NCBI RefSeq assembly: GCF_900461105.1
Contig: NZ_UFWZ01000001.1
Span: 744,001-808,000 of the forward strand
Source of the DNA: Clostridium putrefaciens
GTDB lineage: Bacteria; Bacillota; Clostridia; Clostridiales; Clostridiaceae
Direction of reading: 5' to 3'
Length of the DNA: 64,000 bases
Under the pieces are notes generated by a model, which saw nothing but the letters and a program-made list of their open reading frames with translations, ran no database searches and was not told the origin of the DNA. Each line of letters opens with the position of its first letter. Within the stretch, counting starts at the first letter, position 1. Shown here in pieces: positions 20,201-29,882 of the stretch. A program made the position numbers and the translations under genes.

Positions 20201-23200
20201 AGATACTAAAAGTTTTAAGAAGGAAGAAATAGACTTATTAAAAGATATATCAAGAAGAACCTGGGCATATTTTGAAGATTTTATTGATGAGGAGAGTACT
20301 TGGCTCGCTCCAGATAACTTTCAGGAAGAACCATTAAAGGGATTAGCTTGCAGAACATCACCTACTAATATAGGAATGATATTTACTTCTAATATATCAG
20401 CTTATGACTTGGGGTATATTGGTATAGAAGAGGTAGTAAGTAGGATGGATAAATCTATACATTCAGTAATGGACTTAGAAAAGTATCATGGGCATCTTTA
20501 TAATTGGTATGATACTGAAACATCAAAAGCTTTGTATCCAAGGTATGTGTCTACAGTAGATAGTGGAAATCTTGTAGCTTGTCTTTGGATAGTGCCAGAA
20601 ACACTTAAAGAATACCTAAAAACTCCACTTATAAATAAAAGTTCTATGAAGGGATTAGAAGATACTATAAAATTATTACTAGAAGAGATAGGAAAAGAAA
20701 ACATATACTTTGATAAAAACTTAGATTTCACTTCATATAAATCAGTAAAAGATTATAAAAATAAGCTTAGAGCTATAAGAGATGGTTGCTTTCATATTGA
20801 AAAAGAAGAAAAAGATACCTATTATTGGAATAAGAAACTAAAATCTATGGTAAATAAAAGACTTAAAGAATTACAAAATTTATTACCTTTTCTTGAAACA
20901 GCAATGGAGGATGGGGGGGATTTTAGCAATCAGTTAATGGATATAGTTATGAATACTAACCTAGAAGATTTACAAGATAGATTAAATGATTTTAAAAGTA
21001 TAGGTGAATGCTCTTTTGAGTTAGAAATTCTTATTGAAAATAGTATAAAAGAAATATATAGATTTATAAATAAAATCAAAATATTAATTTTAAACTGTGA
21101 AAAGTTAATTAAAGAAACAGATTTTAAGATGTTATATGATGAAAGTGCTGGATTATTTTATATTGGGTATAACCTAGAAGAAGAAAGGTATAGTAATTCT
21201 TACTATGATCTTTTAGCATCAGAGTCTAGGATAGCTAGCTATATAGCCATTGCAAAAGGAGATATAGAATATAAACATTGGTTTAACCTTGGGAGATCTT
21301 TAAGGAAAATTGAAAGAAACAAGGTGCTAATGTCTTGGAGCGGTACTATGTTTGAATATTTAATGCCACTACTTTTAATGAAGTCGTATTCTAATACCTT
21401 ATTAGAGGAAACTTATAAGGGGATAGTAGATGCTCAAAAGGCCTATGCAAAAGAACTTAATATTCCTTTTGGGATATCAGAGTCTGCTTACTTTAAACTG
21501 GATTTAGATGAGAACTTTCAGTATAAGGCTTTTGGGGTACCGAGTGTTGGGCTTAAAAGAGGAATTGAAGATGATATTGTAATATCACCATACTCAACTG
21601 TAATGGCCCTTATGGTAGATTTTAAAGCATCTATTAATAATATTAAACATTTAATAGGTATAGGTATGCTAGGTAAATATGGATTATATGAAGCTTTAGA
21701 TTATACAAAAGAAAGAGTTCCAAAAGGAAAGAATAAAGCTTTAGTAAAGTCATATATGGTTCATCATCAAGGAATGAGTTTTATGGCCTTAAATAATATA
21801 ATAAATAAAGATGTGCTAAAAAACAGATTTCATAATATTCCGGAGGTTAAGTCTATAGAGTTATTACTGCAAGAAAAACCAATAAATAGAATAGTGTTTA
21901 GTAGAAAGATAGATCCTTCATATTCAAAGAAAGAAGCTTATGAAAAGAATATGTTAATAAGAAGACATAGTGATGCAAATACAAAATTCCCTGAAGTTCA
22001 AGTACTATCTAATGGAGACTATTCTTTAATGATAACTAATGATGGTAGCGGATATGGTAAAGAGAAGGATATGATGTTATATAGATGGAGAGAAGATCCT
22101 ACAACTTCTATAGGTGGTCAGTATTTTTATATTAAAAATCTAAACTCTAACGAATTTTGGAGTGCTACCTATGAACCCTGCAAACATGAAGGGGAAGGAT
22201 ATGAGTCTATATTTTCACTAGATAAGGCTCAGTATAGAAGAAAAGATGGAAATATCTTAACTAAACTAGATGTTAGTATTGCAAGTTATGATAATACAGA
22301 AATAAGGAAGTTAACTATAACAAATAATAGTGATAGTACTAGGTATATAGAAGTAACAAGTTATATGGAAGTAACACTTTCAACCTATGAAGCAGATGTA
22401 GCTCATCCATCCTTTAGTAATTTATTTATAAATACTGAATATATAGAAGAAAATCAATGCATTTTAGCAAGTAGAAGACCTAGAAGTAAGAAGGAAAAAA
22501 GAAAATACCTAGCAAATAAGATTATTTCAAAGGGTGATACAGTAGGAGCATTACAATATGAAACAAATAGGCTGAATTTTATAGGAAGGAATAGAAATCT
22601 TTCTAATCCTTATACAATGGAAAATGAAGTACCTTTAAAAAACACAGTAGGATATGTATTAGATCCTATAATAAGTTTAAGAAGGTTGTTTAAAATTAAG
22701 AAAGGTCAAAGTGTACAAATAGCATTTATAACTTCTGTAAGTGATAATAGAGAGGATATTTTAGATGTAATAAATAGATATGAAACTATAAAAGATATTG
22801 ATAGGGCTTTTAACATATCTAATAATGAGGTTAAAAGTGAACTAAAGCAACTTGGAATAACATCAAATCAAGCAAACTTATATCAAATACTTGCATCTAA
22901 AATAATATTTCTAAATGACTCAAAAAGGGAAAGAGAAGAATATCTAAAAGATATAAAAAGAAGTCAAAAGAATCTCTGGAGTTATGGTATATCAGGTGAC
23001 TATCCTATAGTTTTAGTGAAGGTTTCTAAAAACAAAGATTTAGAGTTAGTAACACAGGTACTTATGGCTTACAAATACTTAAATAAAAAAGCTGTAAATT
23101 TTGATTGTATAATACTTAATGAAGAAGATTCATCTTATGATGAACCATTGCAAAAGGAGATAAAAGAGATTATAGGAAAGCTTGGACTTACTAACAAAGA

Positions 23201-26009
23201 AGAAAAGAGAGCTGGAATATTTGTTAAAGTTAAGCACGGTATGGAAAGAGAAGATATAAATCTTATACTAGGTATTGCAAGATTTGTCTTTTATGGAGAA
23301 TGTGGTAATTTCAATAGCAATATTAAAAATAAGATAGAAAATAAAATAGAAGATAAATCACCGCAATTAATTGATAATATTGCGTTTAAACCAAAAAGTA
23401 ATGCAGTAAGTTTTATTAGAAACTATGATTATAATAATAAAGTAATAGTAAATTCTAATAGCGATTCTAAAGATGATTATAATAGGTCTTGGAATAGAGA
23501 AATTGAAGGAATTAAAAACTTAAAGTGGATAAATGATAGTTTTTCTTTAGAGTTTAGCTTAGAGATAAGTAAATCTTACGAAGTAGAGGCAAAAGATGAA
23601 GCAAAGCGAAAAGACCCTTTTGATACATCTGAGTTGTTATTTTTTAATGGAATTGGAGGATTTCATCCTAAAATAAATAGTTATATAATATGCCTAAAAG
23701 CCTATAACAATACTCCAGCGCCGTGGATAAATATATTATCTAATAAGGAATTTGGATGTTTTATTTCAGAAAGCGGATCTGCACATACTTGGAATAAAAA
23801 CAGTAGAGAAAATAAAATTACACCCTGGAGTAATGATAGTGTAATAGATCCAGCAGGAGAGGCCTTTTTACTAAGAGACGATGATGATGGGGACTTTTGG
23901 AGCATAACTCCAGGACCTGTAAGAGATTCAGGTGAATATATAATAGAACATGGTTTTGGATATAGCAAGTTTACACATAGTGCATATGATGTAGATGGTA
24001 ATTATACAGTTTTTGTTGATAAAGATAATCCCATAAAGTATATTATTGTAACATTAAAAAACACTAGTAATAAAACAAAAAATATATCTAATTTTTATTA
24101 CTCTAGAATGGTGTTAGGGGAATCCATAGAAAAAAGTAGCCAGTATGTATATACAAATATAGAAGAAGACTTTATTTGGGCAAGTAATCCTTATAGTGAG
24201 CATTTTGGAAAGCTTAAGACATTTCTAAAGATTATAGGTGGAGATAATATAAGTTTTACTGGAAATAGAAGAGAATTTATTGGTAAAGGTGGAGCCATAG
24301 AGTACCCTTTAGCTATGAAAAAGGAGGATCTTTCAAATACTTCAGGTGCAGGATTTGATCCTTGTTTGAGTCAGTGTAGTAAGATTAAGTTAAATCCGCT
24401 AGAAGAAAAGACTATAGTTATAGCATTAGGTCAGCTAGAAGATATAGATTCTATAAAGAATATATTACTCGATATATCAGATACAAAAGAAGTTGAAAAA
24501 AGGCTAGATGAAACTAAATTATACTGGGAAGAAACTTTAGGAAAGATTAAGGTAGAAACTCCAGATAAGAGTATGGATATAATGTTAAATGGGTGGCTTA
24601 TGTATCAAACTTTATGTTGTAGATATTGGGCAAGAACTGCATTCTATCAATCAGGAGGAGCTTATGGATTTAGAGATCAGCTCCAAGATTCTATGGCTAT
24701 AGGACTTGTAGATGAAAATATAACAAGAGATCAGATTATTCGAAGTGCTGGAAGGCAATATATAGAAGGGGATGTACAACATTGGTGGCATCCAGTTATT
24801 AACAGTGGTATACGTACAAGGTTTAGTGATGATTTACTTTGGCTACCATTTGTAACAGCAGATTATATTAATCATACAGGGGACATATCTATTTTAGATG
24901 AAAATGTACCCTACTTAAAAGATGAACCTCTAAAAGAAGGAGAAGATGAAAGATATAATATAGTTATGAACTGTGATAAGCAGGGAAGCATATATGAACA
25001 CTGTTTAAAGGCTATAGATAAGGGGCTAAACTTTGGACCACACAATATACCCTTAATAGGTAGTGGCGATTGGAATGATGGATTTAGCACTGTAGGAAAC
25101 AAGGGTACAGGAGAAAGTGTTTGGCTTGGTTGGTTTTTATATTATATATTAGAAGCATTTATTGAAATATGTAATATGAAAAAGGACGAAGATACTAAGA
25201 ATAAATATTATGAGACTAAAGAATTTATTAGAGAAAACTTAGAAAAGAATGCTTGGGATGGTGCTTGGTATAGAAGAGCTTATTTTGATGACGGCACTCC
25301 TCTTGGATCCATAGAAAATAGTGAGTGTACCATAGACTCTATATCACAAAGCTGGGCTGTTATTTCAGGGGCAGCAGATATAAAAAGGGCAAAAAAGGCT
25401 ATGAATTCCGTAGAAAAAAACCTTATAAAGAAAGATAAAGGTATGATAGTATTGCTATCTCCACCTTTTAACAAATCAAGCTTAGAACCAGGATACATCA
25501 AAGGTTACATACCAGGAGTTAGAGAAAATGGAGGCCAATATACCCATGCAGCAGTTTGGGTTATACTAGCTATGTGTAAATTAAATTACAATAGTGAAGC
25601 TTTAAAGCTATTTAATATGATAAATCCTATAAATCACACATCATCTATAACTGATATAGAAAGATATAAGGCAGAACCCTATGTTATGACAGCAGATATA
25701 TATTCCTTAGAACCTTATGAAGGCAGAGGTGGATGGAGCTGGTATACAGGAGCTTCTGGGTGGATGTATAAAACAGCAGTAGAAGATATACTAGGATTAA
25801 AAATAATAAAAGGAAGAGGGTTTATTATTAAACCTTGTGTACCTATAGAGTGGAATGAATATAAAATCACATATAAAAAAGATAAAGGAATTTACAATAT
25901 AACTGTAAAAAGAGATGAAGAAAAAAGGGTATTAATAGATGATGTTATATCAGAAGATGGATTTATAAACTTTAAAGAAGGAGAACAAAATATAGTAGTA
26001 TATATATAA
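17202..26009 (+). CDS. Giant cyclic beta-1,2-glucan synthase-like protein (GT84 + GH94)
   Basis: About 2935 residues. An N-terminal membrane anchor (YIFLAVGLLLAILFTYGVIF) is followed by a mostly helical region to ~420, then membrane helices at ~423-500. The GT84 glycosyltransferase core carries TLDADTKLPMG near residue 647, SHDLLEGS near 760 and LHRWARGDFQ near 793. More membrane helices span ~833-990. A glycoamylase-like region follows (GLACRTSPTNIGM; YMVHHQGMSFMALNN), then sandwich domains and a C-terminal GH94 phosphorylase domain with GSGDWNDG near 2620. This is the NdvB/Cgs architecture: polymerise and cyclise beta-1,2-glucan, with GH94 trimming length. ATG 17202 is chosen because AAGGAG (17188-17193) sits 8 nt before it; GTG 17133 lacks an SD, and ATG 17169 is possible. 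Confidence 0.88.
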   Translation: MTYIFLAVGLLLAILFTYGVIFKKGSENGKDIIRDANSKEDFNYKDIDELASLIANNKIIPNKRIKEKRLMSKLHEDYKNIIKNYEILKENEKTQKDLTGAAEWLLDNIYVIEKEYETIRYNIPKDYCKYMPIVENKICDRNLRVYYMTKTFVNYFDNSVDKDNIEDFLTSYESYNHLSIGELWSFPLMLRMVLIESISKNSSIINKIYNERKRADIIIDKLVLAYTEDSLKEYLKILKDKDIPYSDTFINKLMKSVEDNGLQQEEIYLWIEDKYGVSKEDMGLINRRESIEEANLKSFMENAITSLKNIESKDWRDIFEKISYVEKTLSKDPLHVYTSMDFSSRDYYRHELEKIARKVKVEESKVVDKVLELSEKENLQLKEVKDKEIYKCHVGYYIIDKGSRELQECFINKNSTINKLSSFLVMNKFTFYISFIISMIAIFEYLILHNFRLKDLDIKIYKYVLGFIALIIPLSEIVISIFHWIIIKYTSPKFVPKIEFKKSIPKEYKTMVVIPTLINNENRGADIIKDLEVYYLASRMEGICFGVLGDFKDSKTKEAPEDNIIVETMLKDIKRLNKKYSKGEDIFYFLNRYRQYNEKEDAFIGWERKRGKLMEFNSLLRGDENTSYDVISGDICKLQEIKYVITLDADTKLPMGTARGLIGAMAHVLNKPHVDEKLKKVVRGYGLMQPRITVGIEDSNKTLFSKIFSGETGIDTYTTAVSDVYQDLFYEGIFTGKGIYDVDVFNEMLMSAIPENAVLSHDLLEGSYVRCALVTDLQLVDGYPAYYNSSILRLHRWARGDFQLLPWIYKKSPINSLSRWKIIDNLRRSLIAPSIIILFLYALTLEPGGYGVGTAVGITSMICPILFNITDIAIAPLKSISIFTYTNSFKIIIKQVVLMFAFIPYQGYIMIDAMVRTLYRLFISKKNLLQWRTAEDVESKGLTRLIDYLQSMAIGSIIGVLILYLSYINSNESFYIYIVPSLLWILSPVIAYYISKEISVDTKSFKKEEIDLLKDISRRTWAYFEDFIDEESTWLAPDNFQEEPLKGLACRTSPTNIGMIFTSNISAYDLGYIGIEEVVSRMDKSIHSVMDLEKYHGHLYNWYDTETSKALYPRYVSTVDSGNLVACLWIVPETLKEYLKTPLINKSSMKGLEDTIKLLLEEIGKENIYFDKNLDFTSYKSVKDYKNKLRAIRDGCFHIEKEEKDTYYWNKKLKSMVNKRLKELQNLLPFLETAMEDGGDFSNQLMDIVMNTNLEDLQDRLNDFKSIGECSFELEILIENSIKEIYRFINKIKILILNCEKLIKETDFKMLYDESAGLFYIGYNLEEERYSNSYYDLLASESRIASYIAIAKGDIEYKHWFNLGRSLRKIERNKVLMSWSGTMFEYLMPLLLMKSYSNTLLEETYKGIVDAQKAYAKELNIPFGISESAYFKLDLDENFQYKAFGVPSVGLKRGIEDDIVISPYSTVMALMVDFKASINNIKHLIGIGMLGKYGLYEALDYTKERVPKGKNKALVKSYMVHHQGMSFMALNNIINKDVLKNRFHNIPEVKSIELLLQEKPINRIVFSRKIDPSYSKKEAYEKNMLIRRHSDANTKFPEVQVLSNGDYSLMITNDGSGYGKEKDMMLYRWREDPTTSIGGQYFYIKNLNSNEFWSATYEPCKHEGEGYESIFSLDKAQYRRKDGNILTKLDVSIASYDNTEIRKLTITNNSDSTRYIEVTSYMEVTLSTYEADVAHPSFSNLFINTEYIEENQCILASRRPRSKKEKRKYLANKIISKGDTVGALQYETNRLNFIGRNRNLSNPYTMENEVPLKNTVGYVLDPIISLRRLFKIKKGQSVQIAFITSVSDNREDILDVINRYETIKDIDRAFNISNNEVKSELKQLGITSNQANLYQILASKIIFLNDSKREREEYLKDIKRSQKNLWSYGISGDYPIVLVKVSKNKDLELVTQVLMAYKYLNKKAVNFDCIILNEEDSSYDEPLQKEIKEIIGKLGLTNKEEKRAGIFVKVKHGMEREDINLILGIARFVFYGECGNFNSNIKNKIENKIEDKSPQLIDNIAFKPKSNAVSFIRNYDYNNKVIVNSNSDSKDDYNRSWNREIEGIKNLKWINDSFSLEFSLEISKSYEVEAKDEAKRKDPFDTSELLFFNGIGGFHPKINSYIICLKAYNNTPAPWINILSNKEFGCFISESGSAHTWNKNSRENKITPWSNDSVIDPAGEAFLLRDDDDGDFWSITPGPVRDSGEYIIEHGFGYSKFTHSAYDVDGNYTVFVDKDNPIKYIIVTLKNTSNKTKNISNFYYSRMVLGESIEKSSQYVYTNIEEDFIWASNPYSEHFGKLKTFLKIIGGDNISFTGNRREFIGKGGAIEYPLAMKKEDLSNTSGAGFDPCLSQCSKIKLNPLEEKTIVIALGQLEDIDSIKNILLDISDTKEVEKRLDETKLYWEETLGKIKVETPDKSMDIMLNGWLMYQTLCCRYWARTAFYQSGGAYGFRDQLQDSMAIGLVDENITRDQIIRSAGRQYIEGDVQHWWHPVINSGIRTRFSDDLLWLPFVTADYINHTGDISILDENVPYLKDEPLKEGEDERYNIVMNCDKQGSIYEHCLKAIDKGLNFGPHNIPLIGSGDWNDGFSTVGNKGTGESVWLGWFLYYILEAFIEICNMKKDEDTKNKYYETKEFIRENLEKNAWDGAWYRRAYFDDGTPLGSIENSECTIDSISQSWAVISGAADIKRAKKAMNSVEKNLIKKDKGMIVLLSPPFNKSSLEPGYIKGYIPGVRENGGQYTHAAVWVILAMCKLNYNSEALKLFNMINPINHTSSITDIERYKAEPYVMTADIYSLEPYEGRGGWSWYTGASGWMYKTAVEDILGLKIIKGRGFIIKPCVPIEWNEYKITYKKDKGIYNITVKRDEEKRVLIDDVISEDGFINFKEGEQNIVVYI

Positions 26010-26060
26010 TGTATGTAATAAAACTATATAAAAAGAAAAATATTATATGAATTAAATCTA

Positions 26061-26094
26061 AAAAAAGGTTATCGTATTTACGATAACCTTTTTT
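26061..26094. terminator. Bidirectional terminator
   Basis: AAAAAAGGTTATCGT (26061-26075) and ACGATAACCTTTTTT (26080-26094) are perfect 15-bp complements with a 4-nt loop, with T runs on both strands. Confidence 0.95.
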
Positions 26095-26136
26095 CTTTAC
26101 TATGCTACATGATATAACGCTAGCACGGCAATCAAT

Positions 26137-26331
26137 TTATGGCTGATCTCTTGAGGTATAGTCGAATTCCATCCAAGCTATATTGTTACAAACAATAGGA
26201 TCTTCAACAGGATCTGGAAGTTTAGAACAACTTTCTTTATTTTCGTTAGAACAGGATTTTAAATCTTTAGAAGATTGTTCTAAATAACCTCTTTCCAATG
26301 GAAGATAGGGAACTTTAGATTTTTTACTCAT
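26137..26331 (-). CDS. Small hypothetical protein
   Basis: A 64-residue ORF starting with MSKKSKVPYLPLERGYLEQ. An AGAGGTGA ribosome binding site lies 5-6 nt before its ATG on the minus strand, and it reads into the bidirectional terminator at 26061-26094, which supports a real gene. It is hydrophilic, with three cysteines and a proline/acidic middle (KLPDPVEDPIVCNN). No family is recognised and no signal peptide is visible. It is divergent from the superoxide reductase gene. Confidence 0.55.
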   Translation of the reverse strand: MSKKSKVPYLPLERGYLEQSSKDLKSCSNENKESCSKLPDPVEDPIVCNNIAWMEFDYTSRDQP

Positions 26332-26529
26332 AATCTATCACCTCTGTACTTAGTATGTGGAATATTTCTAAAATAATAATACAAAGAAGATGGAAATGTT
26401 AAATAAAAAAGGTAGCTGATGTAAAAGTTATATGAATACTTAAAGAATTACCTTAGGAATACTTTATTAATATTAAATATCATGTATAATTGAAAGTATA
26501 AATAATTATTAATTAAGGAGGTAGTTTAA

Positions 26530-26904
26530 ATGGCAAAGTTACATCAAATTTATAAATGTAATGTGTGTGGAAATATTGTTGAAATGGTTCATGCATCAGC
26601 AGGTGAATTAGTCTGTTGTGGAGAACCTATGAAGCTTATGGAAGAAAATACTGTAGATGCAGCAAAAGAAAAGCATGTACCAGTAGTTGAAAAAGATGGA
26701 GATATTGTAACTGTTAAAGTTGGATCTGTAGAGCACCCAATGGAGGATAAGCACTACATAGAGTGGATAGAGATCATAACAGAAAACAAAGTATATAGAA
26801 AACACTTAAAACCAGGTGAAAAGCCAGAAGCAACTTTCAAGGTATGTGGAGAAATAGTATCTGTAAGAGAATATTGTAATCTTCATGGATTATGGAAAGC
26901 TTAG
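26530..26904 (+). CDS. dfx: Desulfoferrodoxin (superoxide reductase, two-iron)
   Basis: A 124-residue 2Fe superoxide reductase. The N-terminal desulforedoxin-like centre I has Cys10, Cys13, Cys29 and Cys30. The catalytic centre II ligands are His49, His69, His75, Cys116 and His119, with the conserved Glu-Lys-His (residues 47-49) that helps release hydrogen peroxide. The enzyme reduces superoxide to peroxide without making oxygen, a defence typical of anaerobes. A consensus AAGGAGG (26516-26522) precedes the ATG. The gene is monocistronic and ends at the 26921 terminator. Confidence 0.96.
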   Translation: MAKLHQIYKCNVCGNIVEMVHASAGELVCCGEPMKLMEENTVDAAKEKHVPVVEKDGDIVTVKVGSVEHPMEDKHYIEWIEIITENKVYRKHLKPGEKPEATFKVCGEIVSVREYCNLHGLWKA

Positions 26905-26920
26905 ATTAAATAATTAATAA

Positions 26921-26957
26921 AAATACCCCTTAAAATATAATTTTAAGGGGTATTTTT
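26921..26957. terminator. Bidirectional terminator
   Basis: AAATACCCCTTAAAA (26921-26935) and TTTTAAGGGGTATTT (26941-26955) form a perfect 15-bp stem with a 5-nt loop between convergent dfx and prfC. Confidence 0.95.
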
Positions 26958-26975
26958 ATTTGCTTTAGAAAAGGA

Positions 26976-28571
26976 TTAGTTGTCAGCCTTACCTACATCT
27001 GATAGTATAAGTCCTTTATTATGATCCAAGGCCCAATTTATACCCCAATCATTTTGGAATATAAGGATCTGTCTATCCTTTAAATCTACTACCCTTTTGG
27101 TATCGCTAGTTAAGTTAAGACTATCCATATCTAAATCTTTATTTTCTATCCATCTAACAAATCTATAAGCTAGTCTATCCATTTTAATTTGAACATTATA
27201 TTCATGGTTAAGTCTATATTCTAGAACTTCAAATTGTAGAACACCAACTACACCTACAATTATTTCCTCCATACCTATAAACAGTTCTTTAAATACTTGA
27301 ATAGCGCCTTCTTGAGCTATTTGAGTTATACCTTTTACGAATTGCTTTCTCTTCATTGAATCAACAGGTCTTATTCTTGCAAAGAATTCAGGGGCAAAAG
27401 TAGGTATTCCTTCAAATTTAAATTTGTTATTTGCCTTACAAAGAGTATCTCCGATACTAAATATACCTGGGTCAAATACACCTATTATATCTCCTGAAAA
27501 TGCTTCTTCAACAACTTCTCTATCTTGAGCTAAAAATTGTTGAGGCTGAGATAATTTTATTTTATTATTACCTTGCACATGAAATATTTCCATGCCCTTT
27601 TTAAACTGACCAGAGCATATTCTCATAAATGCAACTCTATCTCTGTGAGCAGGATTCATATTTGCTTGGATTTTAAATATAAAAGCTGAAAAGTCCTCTG
27701 AGAAGGAATCTATTTCTCCTACATTTGAATTTCTTGATAAAGGTGGAGAAGTTAATTCTAAAAAGTTTTTGATAAATGGCTCAATACCAAAGTTCGTAAT
27801 AGCACTACCAAAGAAAACAGGGGATAACTCTCCTTTTTTTACCTTTTCTATATCAAATTCATCTCCAGCAATATCTAAAAGTTCGATGTCTTCTATTAAT
27901 TTATCATGAAGGTTTTTACCTAAAAGATCATTAAATATATCATCTTCTATACTTTCCTTTACTGATTCAACTCTAGTTTGACCATGGTTTTTGCTACCAT
28001 TAAAAACTTGTATAGTATTAGTGCCTCTTTCATAAACTCCTTTAAAGTCATGACCTGAACCTATAGGCCAGTTCATAGGATAAGATTTTATTCCAAGTTC
28101 ATTTTCAAGTTCTTCTAGAAGCTCAAAAGGATCTCTAGTTTCTCTATCCATTTTATTTATGAAGGTGAATATTGGAATATTTCTTAGGGAGCAAACATTG
28201 AAGAGCTTTCTTGTTTGTTCTTCAACACCTTTTGCACCATCAATTACCATTACTGCGCTATCAGCAGCCATCAAAGTTCTATAAGTATCTTCACTAAAGT
28301 CTTGGTGACCAGGTGTATCTAATATATTTATACAGTATCCATCATAATTAAATTGCATTACAGATGAAGTTACTGAAATACCCCTTTGCTTTTCTATCTC
28401 CATCCAATCTGAAGTTGCATGTTTTGATGCCTTTCTGGCTTTAACGGAACCAGCAAGTCTTATGGCTCCACCATATAATAGTAGTTTTTCTGTAAGTGTA
28501 GTCTTACCAGCATCTGGGTGAGAGATTATGGCAAAGGTTCGTCTTTTTTCTATTTCTTCTTTAAGATTCAC
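26976..28571 (-). CDS. prfC: Peptide chain release factor 3
   Basis: A 531-residue translational GTPase that recycles RF1/RF2 from the ribosome after peptide release. G1 SHPDAGKTTLTEKL is at the N-terminus, G2/G3 as RGISVTSSV and DTPGHQDFSEDT, G4 as NKMDRE. The RF3-specific C-terminal domain (VVGVLQFEVLEYRLNHEY) follows. The start is GTG at 28571 with AAGGAGG just upstream on the minus strand. Length and motif order match RF3 rather than EF-G. Confidence 0.95.
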   Translation of the reverse strand: MNLKEEIEKRRTFAIISHPDAGKTTLTEKLLLYGGAIRLAGSVKARKASKHATSDWMEIEKQRGISVTSSVMQFNYDGYCINILDTPGHQDFSEDTYRTLMAADSAVMVIDGAKGVEEQTRKLFNVCSLRNIPIFTFINKMDRETRDPFELLEELENELGIKSYPMNWPIGSGHDFKGVYERGTNTIQVFNGSKNHGQTRVESVKESIEDDIFNDLLGKNLHDKLIEDIELLDIAGDEFDIEKVKKGELSPVFFGSAITNFGIEPFIKNFLELTSPPLSRNSNVGEIDSFSEDFSAFIFKIQANMNPAHRDRVAFMRICSGQFKKGMEIFHVQGNNKIKLSQPQQFLAQDREVVEEAFSGDIIGVFDPGIFSIGDTLCKANNKFKFEGIPTFAPEFFARIRPVDSMKRKQFVKGITQIAQEGAIQVFKELFIGMEEIIVGVVGVLQFEVLEYRLNHEYNVQIKMDRLAYRFVRWIENKDLDMDSLNLTSDTKRVVDLKDRQILIFQNDWGINWALDHNKGLILSDVGKADN

Positions 28572-28692
28572 TATAAAATCCTCCTTATATTTTCAAGGAT
28601 TATACCCTAGACCATTTAAGGTTAAGGTTTTAATTCTAAACACAGTAATTATAACAGTTAAAAAAGAAATTTTCAATAATAGTAAATAACAT

Positions 28693-28740
28693 AGCCCACT
28701 AAATATTTAATATAAAGTTATTAGATATTTAGTGGGCTTA
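28693..28740 (-). terminator. Terminator after trpS
   Basis: AGCCCACTAAATAT (28693-28706) and ATATTTAGTGGGCT (28725-28738) form a perfect 14-bp stem downstream of trpS on the minus strand. Confidence 0.8.
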
Positions 28741-28775
28741 TATTTATATTTCATGTTTTAATTTAGTTAACAATG

Positions 28776-29774
28776 TTATCTAGGAATTAAACCTATTTTC
28801 TTTTGCATCTTTCTTAAGGTTTTATTAGCTACATAGTTAGCTTTTTCTGCACCTTTTTTATATATATCTTCGAGATAAGTTTTGTTACTTAGTAATTCAT
28901 TTATTTTAGTTTGAATAGGTGAAAGCTCAGTGATTATAGCTTCAGCAACATCCTTTTTTAATTCTGAATAGCCAAGGCCTTCATAGTTTTTAACTATGTC
29001 TTTAGGAGAAATGCCTTTTATAGAACTTAGTATATTTATTAAATTTTTAACCCCAGGTTGATCATCAGAGTAATTAACTATTCCAATACTATCTGTTACA
29101 GTTCTACTTATCTTTTTCCTAATAACTTCAACAGGATCCATTATTAAAATATACCCATTAGGATTATCCTCAGATTTGGACATCTTTTTAGTGGGGTCTT
29201 GAAGATCCATTATTTTTGCTGCAGATGTAGGAATATATGCATCGGGTATAGTAAAAGTAGGGCTATATAAATTATTAAACCTTTCGCCGATATCTCTTGC
29301 AAGTTCTAAGTGTTGCTTTTGATCTATACCAACTGGAACTAAATCTGCATTATATAAAAGTATGTCTGATGACATAAGGATTGGGTAATTAAAAAGTCCA
29401 GCCCCTATAGACTCACCATACTTTTGAGACTTATCTTTAAATTGAGTCATACGGCCAAGTTCACCCATGTAACTAGAACAGGTTAGTAGCCACGAGGCTT
29501 CGGAGTGAGCAGGAACATGAGACTGTATAAAAAGGGTGTTTTTTTCTGGATCTATGCCTGAGGATATATATATAGATAAGATTTCTAAAGTTCTTCGTCT
29601 AAGATCCTTAGGATCTTGTCTTACAGTAATTGCATGTAGATCTGCCACACAAAAATAGCAATCATACTGATCTTGAAGCTTTACCCAGTTTTTTATAGCT
29701 CCCAAATAATTACCAAGTGTTAAATCTCCAGAGGGTTTTATTCCACTGAATATAATCTTTTTTGTATCTTCCAT
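28776..29774 (-). CDS. trpS: Tryptophanyl-tRNA synthetase
   Basis: A 332-residue class I synthetase. It has the HIGH-equivalent PSGDLTLGNYLGA and the KMSKS loop KKMSKSEDNP, plus the tryptophan-pocket region PVGIDQKQHLEL. It charges tRNA-Trp. The ATG has AAGGAAG upstream on the minus strand. Expression is controlled by the T-box leader at 29883-30174, whose specifier reads as the Trp codon UGG, which independently supports the assignment. Confidence 0.97.
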   Translation of the reverse strand: MEDTKKIIFSGIKPSGDLTLGNYLGAIKNWVKLQDQYDCYFCVADLHAITVRQDPKDLRRRTLEILSIYISSGIDPEKNTLFIQSHVPAHSEASWLLTCSSYMGELGRMTQFKDKSQKYGESIGAGLFNYPILMSSDILLYNADLVPVGIDQKQHLELARDIGERFNNLYSPTFTIPDAYIPTSAAKIMDLQDPTKKMSKSEDNPNGYILIMDPVEVIRKKISRTVTDSIGIVNYSDDQPGVKNLINILSSIKGISPKDIVKNYEGLGYSELKKDVAEAIITELSPIQTKINELLSNKTYLEDIYKKGAEKANYVANKTLRKMQKKIGLIPR

Positions 29775-29882
29775 AAGTTACACTTCCTTTAAGTTTTATA
29801 GATTATTATATTTAGTACATTAGAAAAACTTATAATGTATCTAAATATAGAATGGCTAGTTTTTAGAATATATATTTGTATA

